Below are positions 1 through 4,221 of a stretch of 9,503 nt of DNA, piece by piece (the stretch's first letter is position 1; every line of letters begins with the position of its first letter). Both the position numbers and the translations under genes were made by a program. The notes below the pieces were generated by a model, which did not search any database, was not told where the DNA came from, and saw nothing but the letters and a program-made list of their open reading frames with translations. Source of the stretch: JBCCAG01 sp050331115 (lineage in GTDB: Bacteria > Cyanobacteriota > Cyanobacteriia > CAKZMO01); assembly GCA_050331115.1 (NCBI GenBank), contig JBHJHD010000066.1, positions 1 to 9,503 of the forward strand, written 5' to 3'.

Positions 1-169
1 CTTCACGTCGCAGGAGATTCGGGCGGCAGAGGACCCAGAGTTTGAGACGTTCTACACGAAGAACATCTTGCTGAACGAAGGTATTCGCGCGTGGATGGCG
101 GTGCAAGACCAGCCTCACGAGCAGTTTGTATTCCCTGAGGAGGTACTACCCCGTGGTAACGCTCTCTAA
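1..169 (+). CDS. psbD: Photosystem II D2 protein, 3' end only (partial)
   Basis: This is the C-terminal 55 residues of D2, read in the frame whose first full codon is at base 2 and ending at TAA 167-169. D2 is one of the two reaction-centre core subunits of photosystem II in the thylakoid membrane; with D1 it holds the primary pigments, pheophytin and the quinone QA. The visible part contains the near-invariant segments NILLNEGIRAWMA and FPEEVLPRGNAL, the latter ending the protein exactly where D2 normally ends. The 5' part lies outside the window. The last 17 bases are shared with psbC in another frame, the standard cyanobacterial and chloroplast psbDC arrangement, so the two are cotranscribed. 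Confidence 0.97.
   Translation, partial: FTSQEIRAAEDPEFETFYTKNILLNEGIRAWMAVQDQPHEQFVFPEEVLPRGNAL
137..144 (+). promoter_or_regulatory. psbC ribosome binding site inside psbD
   Basis: GAGGAGGT lies within the psbD coding sequence, with 9 bases between its AGGAGG core (138-143) and the GTG at 153. It is a near-perfect anti-16S match and decides the psbC start: the upstream in-frame TTG at 126 has no such site. Bases here serve two purposes, since they also encode the conserved D2 residues PEEV. Confidence 0.9.
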
Positions 170-1538
170 TAATAATGATTTCATTGGCGGTCGCGATTTA
201 GAATCTACCGGTTTTGCCTGGTGGTCTGGAAACGCGCGCCTGATCAACTTGTCCGGTAAGCTGCTGGGCGCTCACGTCGCTCACGCTGGTTTAATTGTGT
301 TCTGGGCGGGTGCGATGACCCTGTTTGAGGTCGCTCACTTCGTTCCCGATAAGCCGATGTACGAGCAGGGTTTGATCCTGCTGCCTCACCTGGCGACTCA
401 AGGCTGGGGCGTCGGCCCTGGCGGTGAAGTAATCAACACGTTCCCCTACTTTGTCGTGGGCGTGCTTCACCTAATCTCGTCTGCTGTTCTCGGTCTAGGT
501 GGGATTTACCATGCCGTTCGCGGACCAGAGACCCTAGAGGAATACTCTTCGTTCTTTGGTTACGACTGGAAAGACAAGAACAAGATGACCACCATCATCG
601 GTATTCACCTCCTGCTTCTGGGCGGCGGTGCCTTCCTGCTGGTGCTCAAGGCGATGTTCTTCGGCGGTGTGTATGACACCTGGGCACCGGGCGGCGGTGA
701 CGTTCGCGTCATTACCAACCCCACCCTCAACCCAGCCATTATCTTTGGCTACTTGACCCGCGCTCCCTTTGGTGGAGAGGGCTGGATCATCGGTGTCGAC
801 AATATGGAAGACATCATTGGTGGCCACATCTGGGTTGGTCTAATCTGCATCGCTGGCGGCGTGTGGCACATCCTAACCAAGCCGTTCGCTTGGGCGCGTC
901 GTGCCTTTGTCTGGTCGGGTGAAGCATACCTGTCCTACAGCCTGGGTGCCCTATCTCTAATGGGCTTCATTGCAGCGGCTTATGTGTGGTTCAACAACAC
1001 CGCATACCCCAGTGAGTTCTACGGCCCCACGAGTTCTGAGGCTTCTCAGGCTCAGGCCTTCACCTTCATGGTGCGTGACCAGCGTCTGGGTGCCAACGTT
1101 GGTTCGGCCCAGGGCCCGACTGGCCTAGGTAAGTACCTGATGCGCTCTCCGACCGGTGAGATCATCTTCGGTGGTGAGACTATGCGCTTTTGGGACTTCC
1201 GCGGTCCTTGGCTGGAGCCCCTGCGGGGACCCAATGGCCTTGACCTCGACAAGATCCGCAGCGACATTCAGCCCTGGCAGATTCGCCGCGCGGCTGAGTA
1301 CATGACCCACGCGCCCCTGGCGTCCATCAACTCCGTGGGCGGCGTGATCACTGAGCCTAACTCCATCAACTACGTGAACCTGCGTCAGTGGCTGGCTGGC
1401 TCTCACTTCATTCTGGGCTTCTTCTTCTTGATTGGTCACCTATGGCATGCGGGTCGCGCCCGTGCCGCAGTGGCTGGTTTTGAGCGGGGTATTGCTCGTG
1501 AGACTGAGCCCGTACTCTTTATGCCTGATTTGGACTAA
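153..1538 (+). CDS. psbC: Photosystem II CP43 chlorophyll-binding antenna protein
   Basis: CP43 is the core antenna subunit of photosystem II. It passes excitation energy to the reaction centre and contributes ligands to the oxygen-evolving cluster. The 461-residue product matches the usual length. It shows the six-helix layout with chlorophyll-ligand histidines such as H41, H44, H106, H120, H152, H225, H239, H418, H429 and H432. The large lumenal loop E, about residues 280-415, contains GGETMRFWDFRGPWLEPLRG; E355 and R358 correspond to the E354 and R357 that sit at the Mn4CaO5 cluster in the Synechocystis numbering. Loop E separates it from the stress antenna IsiA, which lacks it. The start is GTG 153, chosen from the GAGGAGGT site upstream and the family N-terminus MVTLSN. 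It overlaps psbD by 17 bases. No HIP1 octamer falls in the gene. Confidence 0.98.
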   Translation: MVTLSNNNDFIGGRDLESTGFAWWSGNARLINLSGKLLGAHVAHAGLIVFWAGAMTLFEVAHFVPDKPMYEQGLILLPHLATQGWGVGPGGEVINTFPYFVVGVLHLISSAVLGLGGIYHAVRGPETLEEYSSFFGYDWKDKNKMTTIIGIHLLLLGGGAFLLVLKAMFFGGVYDTWAPGGGDVRVITNPTLNPAIIFGYLTRAPFGGEGWIIGVDNMEDIIGGHIWVGLICIAGGVWHILTKPFAWARRAFVWSGEAYLSYSLGALSLMGFIAAAYVWFNNTAYPSEFYGPTSSEASQAQAFTFMVRDQRLGANVGSAQGPTGLGKYLMRSPTGEIIFGGETMRFWDFRGPWLEPLRGPNGLDLDKIRSDIQPWQIRRAAEYMTHAPLASINSVGGVITEPNSINYVNLRQWLAGSHFILGFFFLIGHLWHAGRARAAVAGFERGIARETEPVLFMPDLD

Positions 1539-1585
1539 TGCGTTAGCTCATCTGAGCAAGCAGAATTAGCTGAATAATCGGGACG

Positions 1586-1620
1586 ACTCCCCTGCCAATT
1601 GCTGGTGGGGGAGTTTTTTT
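1586..1620 (+). terminator. Rho-independent terminator of psbDC
   Basis: ACTCCCC (1586-1592) pairs with GGGGAGT (1608-1614). The stem continues inward through two G-T wobbles and two C-G pairs to a 7-base loop at 1597-1603. A run of seven T residues occupies 1614-1620. The hairpin starts 47 bases after the psbC stop and separates photosystem transcription from the small gene that follows. Confidence 0.88.
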
Positions 1621-1650
1621 GGGCTCACCATTCGCACCTGAAATTTTTCG

Positions 1651-1689
1651 TATTATGGAGATCTATCCCAAAGCGGCCCCGCAGGCCGC
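1651..1689 (+). promoter_or_regulatory. Possible -10 element and 5'-leader hairpin of the PCP_red gene
   Basis: TATTAT at 1651-1656 matches five of six bases of the -10 consensus, but no convincing -35 sits at the proper distance. Downstream, GCGGCC (1673-1678) pairs with GGCCGC (1684-1689) around a 5-base loop, giving a very stable all-GC hairpin. The 3' arm overlaps a HIP1 octamer (1688-1695), and the hairpin ends 12 bases before the ribosome binding site. Since a terminator lies just upstream, the gene at 1714 should need its own promoter, and this is the only candidate I see. Confidence 0.3.
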
Positions 1690-1713
1690 GATCGCTACAG
1701 TGGAGGACCCGCC

Positions 1714-1896
1714 ATGGCGCTATTCGATACCGATTCTGTTCAATGGTCTGCTGAGGCACAGCTCAGGCTCAAGCAGGTGCCTTTCTTCGCCCGATTGCGG
1801 GCACGCCAGCAGGTTGAGCGCCTCGCGCAGGAGCGGGGCATCGATGTGATTACGCCCGATGTGCTAGAGCTAGCCCGCCGAGAGCTTGGGCAGTAA
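1714..1896 (+). CDS. Small free-standing PCP_red-domain protein
   Basis: This 60-residue protein is almost entirely one copy of the PCP_red domain, which normally forms the C-terminus of the light-independent protochlorophyllide reductase subunit ChlB/BchB. The signature is visible: W11, the EAQLRL stretch (14-19), VPFF (22-25), basic ARLRARQQVERLA, then ITPDVLELARREL near the C-terminus. There is no signal peptide or membrane segment, so it is probably cytoplasmic or stromal-face. The start is firm: GGAGG at 1702-1706 lies 7 bases before ATG. It follows the psbC terminator and converges with the methyltransferase gene, 29 bases away. The domain assignment is from motif recall. A role in protochlorophyllide or chlorophyll handling is inference; lacking any catalytic nitrogenase-like domain, it cannot itself be a reductase. 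Confidence 0.85.
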   Translation: MALFDTDSVQWSAEAQLRLKQVPFFARLRARQQVERLAQERGIDVITPDVLELARRELGQ

Positions 1897-1897
1897 A

Positions 1898-1923
1898 CTA
1901 GCGCTCTGGTCTAACGCTCTGGC
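1898..1923. repeat. Imperfect 13-bp tandem duplication between convergent genes
   Basis: CTAGCGCTCTGGT (1898-1910) is followed directly by CTAACGCTCTGGC (1911-1923), matching at 11 of 13 positions. It fills nearly all of the 29-base gap between the two convergent stop codons. No hairpin with a T-run is visible in the gap, so transcription from either side may read into the other gene. Confidence 0.6.
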
Positions 1924-1925
1924 GT

Positions 1926-3143
1926 CTAGGGAATTGCGAGTCCTCGGGGCAGCGGCACCTCCTCAGGTAAGCCCTTACCTTGAATCAAAACGCCAAAGTT
2001 ACCCAGACCCATGGGATTGATCAGCGCGTGCAGGGCGTCTCGCCGCTGAATGATTTCGTTGATAGAGCGATCGCTATTCTGGGACAGCTCGCTGAGGCGA
2101 TCGCCTAGCCCGAGCGCCATCAAAAACAGCCCCTGCTGCGTGAAGCCAATGGTTTCGAGGCCGTAGCGTTCCCCGACCTGCTGGAGCGTCGTGAAGTCGA
2201 CGTGGGCCGTGATGTCCTGATGACCGATATTTTGGTAGGGATCAGCGTGGTGGCCGTGGCGGTAGTAGCACTGCAGGGTGCCGGGCCGGGTGGGCTGGTA
2301 GTAGCGGGCGGCGGTATGGCCGTAGTCTATGGTGAGCAGGTAGCCCGTTTTGAGGCGGCTAGATATGGTCTGCAGCCAGCTCAGAGCGGCTAGGTTCACT
2401 TCAGTGGTGTAGCCGTCGGGGTGGCGCTCAAAGCCGATGTTAAGGCGATCGAAATACTGCCGTAGTGCCGGGGTGGAGAGGTCGCCAGAGATTTCAGTCA
2501 GCCTGCGATCGCCGCTATTGGCCGCGACATAGATCTCCTGTAGTTGACCCGCTACAACCTTGACCCGGTGCACCGGGAAAGCATCCACGAGCTCATTGGA
2601 GAAGACGCAGCCCGCTAAAGCGTTATCGGGAATATCAGACCAGCTGCACCAGCGCAGTCCGTTCCAGACAGCCCTACTCCCATACGCCAGCGCCGCTTCC
2701 AGCCGCTTTTTTTGATCTGATGCAAGCTGGGGCGATCGCTCGATAATTAGATACGCCAATGCAGACATGAAGTCAGGATGCCGTCGTCCCAAATAGGTCA
2801 AAATATCGGCGGCTAAGAGCCCTTGCCCGGCCCCCTGCTCGACCAACGTAAACTGATTGGGCTGCCCCAGTCCTTGCCAAAGCTGCACAAACTGCTCTGC
2901 CAGCAGCTCGCCAAAATCGGACCCAAAACTAGACGAGGTCACATAGTCGCCGCGCTCGCCGATGGGGACGCGGCTGGTGTAGTAGCCCTGCTGCGGATGG
3001 TAAAGCACCCAATCCATGTAGTCTGCAAAGGTGATGCGGCGCTCAGGCTGCTTGAGGATGTGGTCTACAAGCTGCTCTCGAAGCGCGCAGTTGGGGTTGT
3101 CAGGTTGAGCAGAGCCGCCTGACGGAGAATAGGGAGACAGCAT
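1926..3143 (-). CDS. Class I SAM-dependent methyltransferase, MidA/NDUFAF7 family
   Basis: This 405-residue protein belongs to the MidA/NDUFAF7 family (Pfam Methyltransf_28). Visible hallmarks, counted from the chosen start: ITFADYMDWVLYHPQQGYY (37-55); GDYVTSSSFGSDFGELLAEQ (65-84); the SAM-binding EQGAGQGLLAADIL (102-115); FSNELVDAFPVHR (181-193); TIDYGH (271-276); IGHQDITAHVDF (306-317); and NPMGLGNFGVLIQGKG near the C-terminus. Length fits the family. The human member dimethylates an arginine of complex I subunit NDUFS2, whose cyanobacterial counterpart is NdhH, so NDH-1 assembly is a reasonable inferred role. The start is uncertain: ATG 3143 is preferred because the earlier in-frame ATG at 3173 begins inside a terminator-like hairpin, and the next ATG would remove conserved residues. 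Neither has a clear ribosome binding site. It carries four HIP1 octamers. Confidence 0.9.
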   Translation of the reverse strand: MLSPYSPSGGSAQPDNPNCALREQLVDHILKQPERRITFADYMDWVLYHPQQGYYTSRVPIGERGDYVTSSSFGSDFGELLAEQFVQLWQGLGQPNQFTLVEQGAGQGLLAADILTYLGRRHPDFMSALAYLIIERSPQLASDQKKRLEAALAYGSRAVWNGLRWCSWSDIPDNALAGCVFSNELVDAFPVHRVKVVAGQLQEIYVAANSGDRRLTEISGDLSTPALRQYFDRLNIGFERHPDGYTTEVNLAALSWLQTISSRLKTGYLLTIDYGHTAARYYQPTRPGTLQCYYRHGHHADPYQNIGHQDITAHVDFTTLQQVGERYGLETIGFTQQGLFLMALGLGDRLSELSQNSDRSINEIIQRRDALHALINPMGLGNFGVLIQGKGLPEEVPLPRGLAIP

Positions 3144-3144
3144 C

Positions 3145-3171
3145 AAAAAAATAGGGGCCAACGTTGGCCCC
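3145..3171 (-). terminator. Perfect-palindrome hairpin plus T-run (terminator or attenuator)
   Basis: GGGGCCAACGTTGGCCCC at 3154-3171 is a perfect 18-bp palindrome. On the minus strand it is followed by TATTTTTTT, the form of an intrinsic terminator. It lies 67 bases past the stop of the small minus-strand gene at 3239 and would end its transcript. Unusually, the T-run stops one base before the preferred ATG of the methyltransferase, so the same structure could act as an attenuator of that gene. Confidence 0.75.
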
Positions 3172-3238
3172 ATTGTAGAGAATTACAGGTAGAATGCAGA
3201 ACTATAAATGCGGAAGCCTGAGCGCCTTCCCGCTGCCG

Positions 3239-3445
3239 CTAAGCGTCAGCGCTGCTGCCAAAGGAAACAGGGCGATTGACTCCATTGGCCGTAAAAGCAA
3301 CCGAAAACTCGATGTTGGGGTGCTGGGCTTGCAGGACGGTACGGTAGGACTCAGCATCGACAGGCCGACGAAATCGAGCCCAAACTTGGGGAGATTCGGA
3401 CTGCTGCTGGACAACCCAAGGATTTAGGCGCTCTTGATAACTCAT
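3239..3445 (-). CDS. Small conserved-looking protein of unknown function
   Basis: The product has 68 residues. The core LNPWVVQQQ...VWARFRRPVDAESYRTVLQAQHPNIEFSVAF, about residues 7-50, resembles a family of short cyanobacterial proteins of unknown function in which an NPWVV stretch is followed by an RFR..SDA element and a hydrophobic strand (recognition from memory, not certain). There is no signal peptide, membrane helix or cysteine. The start at 3445 is supported by AGAGGT (minus strand, 3455-3460) with a 9-base spacer; the frame stays open upstream to 3565, but nothing there has a ribosome binding site. A 17-bp tandem repeat lies just upstream and a terminator-like hairpin downstream, so it is probably monocistronic. 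I assign no function. Confidence 0.65.
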   Translation of the reverse strand: MSYQERLNPWVVQQQSESPQVWARFRRPVDAESYRTVLQAQHPNIEFSVAFTANGVNRPVSFGSSADA

Positions 3446-3461
3446 CGATGTAGTACCTCTG

Positions 3462-3495
3462 GTTTGAGTAGTGTTGACGTTTGAGTAGTGTTGAC
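3462..3495. repeat. Exact 17-bp tandem direct repeat upstream of the small gene
   Basis: GTTTGAGTAGTGTTGAC occurs twice back to back (3462-3478 and 3479-3495) with no mismatch. Read on the minus strand it occupies -17 to -50 relative to the ATG at 3445, directly upstream of the ribosome binding site. It could be a tandem operator, a leader element, or a recent slippage duplication. No clear -35/-10 pair was found beside it. Confidence 0.85.
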
Positions 3496-3747
3496 GCTTG
3501 GCCATGGTTGAAGGCTGAGGGCCTATGGCGCAAGGGCTGCTACCTTGTGCGATCGCTAAAAACAACCGCTATGCCCTGGAATAGCCGCTGATGCGGAGTG
3601 GTTGGTGGCAAAAAGATCCAAATACCTCAGAACTGAAACCCGTCATTCTCCTGAGGCACGACAGAAACTAGACGCCAAGCCTGTTGCCTAGCTTTAGATA
3701 AAATTTGATCGGAAAAACTCTGTATGGCGCAGCAAATCCAGTTTGCC

Positions 3748-3771
3748 TGACGCCAGCTAATTTTGGCGTCA
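3748..3771. repeat. 8-bp perfect stem inverted repeat
   Basis: TGACGCCA (3748-3755) pairs with TGGCGTCA (3764-3771) around an 8-base loop, GCTAATTT. No T-run follows on either strand, so it is not a standard intrinsic terminator. It could be a dyad operator or a structured RNA element. Confidence 0.5.
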
Positions 3772-3881
3772 ATGCCTGCGCCAACACCTGCATCTAGAGC
3801 GATTATATCTACATCACCTCTCTATCTAGGGTTTTCGCCTCAAAAACGGCGCAACTTGTATTAAAAGTACACATAAATGAA

Positions 3882-3929
3882 TACCAATATATAGCGCATG
3901 AGGGCAATTGAAACCGCTACATATTGGTA
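3882..3929. repeat. Imperfect 48-base inverted repeat
   Basis: TACCAATAT (3882-3890) pairs with ATATTGGTA (3921-3929). After one A-C mismatch the pairing continues as TAGCG (3892-3896) with CGCTA (3915-3919), enclosing an 18-base loop. The outer arms are AT-rich and no T-run follows. It may be an RNA hairpin, a protein-binding dyad or the relic of a small palindromic element. Confidence 0.6.
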
Positions 3930-3967
3930 CGGGTAGCGTTTGATGCATTGAGAGACTCTGCTGATAG

Positions 3968-3993
3968 TTCATCGGTGATGCATCACCGATGAA
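3968..3993. repeat. Perfect 26-bp palindrome with an extra half-site
   Basis: Thirteen bases on each side of the axis between 3980 and 3981 are exactly complementary, with no spacer. The half is TTCATCGGTGATG. A further partial copy of the right arm, GCATCACCG, recurs at 3994-4002 directly after the palindrome. The core GATGCAT also appears in two flanking copies of TTTGATGCATT, at 3939-3949 and 4028-4038. A spacer-free palindrome favours a DNA site for a dimeric protein, or a cruciform, over an RNA hairpin. Confidence 0.8.
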
Positions 3994-4096
3994 GCATCAC
4001 CGGACCAGAACCTCGCATAGCAAATATTTTGATGCATTAGAACATCTGCGCCCCTAGTTGTCCAAGAAACGTCAAAGTTTTAGCCGATTGCATTAT

Positions 4097-4156
4097 CTTG
4101 AGCAACTGGGTCTTAAGCAACTGGGTCCTAAGCAACTGGGTTTTAAGCAACTGGGC
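4097..4156. repeat. Fourfold 15-bp tandem repeat
   Basis: Four consecutive 15-bp units span 4097-4111, 4112-4126, 4127-4141 and 4142-4156. Each holds the invariant AAGCAACTGGG or, in the first unit, GAGCAACTGGG; variation falls in the first four bases and the last base. The period is a multiple of three, so one forward frame would read LEQLG, LKQLG, PKQLG, FKQLG. The array ends 65 bases before the assumed glycosyltransferase start. Confidence 0.9.
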
Positions 4157-4221
4157 AAATGCAATAGTGTCCAGGAGAGTCCCAAAACCAGCAGCGTCAG
4201 TGGCAGAATGGGACAGGCCTT

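Larger units (their letters stand above)
3496..4221. other. Gene-poor, structure-rich intergenic region
   Basis: About 725 bases lie between divergently transcribed genes with no open frame I would call real on either strand. The left half (to about 3740) holds a HIP1 octamer at 3549-3556 and a loose CCTCAG/CTGAGG inverted repeat (3625-3630, 3651-3656). The right half holds a hairpin at 3748-3771, a long imperfect inverted repeat at 3882-3929, a perfect palindrome at 3968-3993 and a fourfold tandem repeat at 4097-4156, each listed separately. The divergent promoters must lie here, but I could not place either with confidence. The region is more AT-rich than its surroundings. Confidence 0.7.

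Noticed and set aside
534..827. Open frame antisense to psbC (also 1052-1267 and 1125-1439)
   Set aside because: Shadow frames of a highly conserved gene, with no ribosome binding site and low-complexity charged composition.
1619..1849. Open frame overlapping the start of the PCP_red gene in another frame
   Set aside because: It begins at the terminator T-run, and its product shows no family-like pattern, whereas the 1714 frame matches a known domain with a good ribosome binding site.
3144..3173. Methyltransferase start at ATG 3173
   Set aside because: The extra ten residues are encoded by the palindrome and T-run, and no ribosome binding site precedes it. Kept only as an alternative.
3446..3565. 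N-terminal extension of the small minus-strand protein to 3565
   Set aside because: The extension reads through the 17-bp tandem repeat and has no ribosome binding site; ATG 3445 has AGAGGT at a 9-base spacing.
4097..4156. CRISPR array
   Set aside because: The 15-bp units are contiguous, with no spacers between them, and no cas gene is present.
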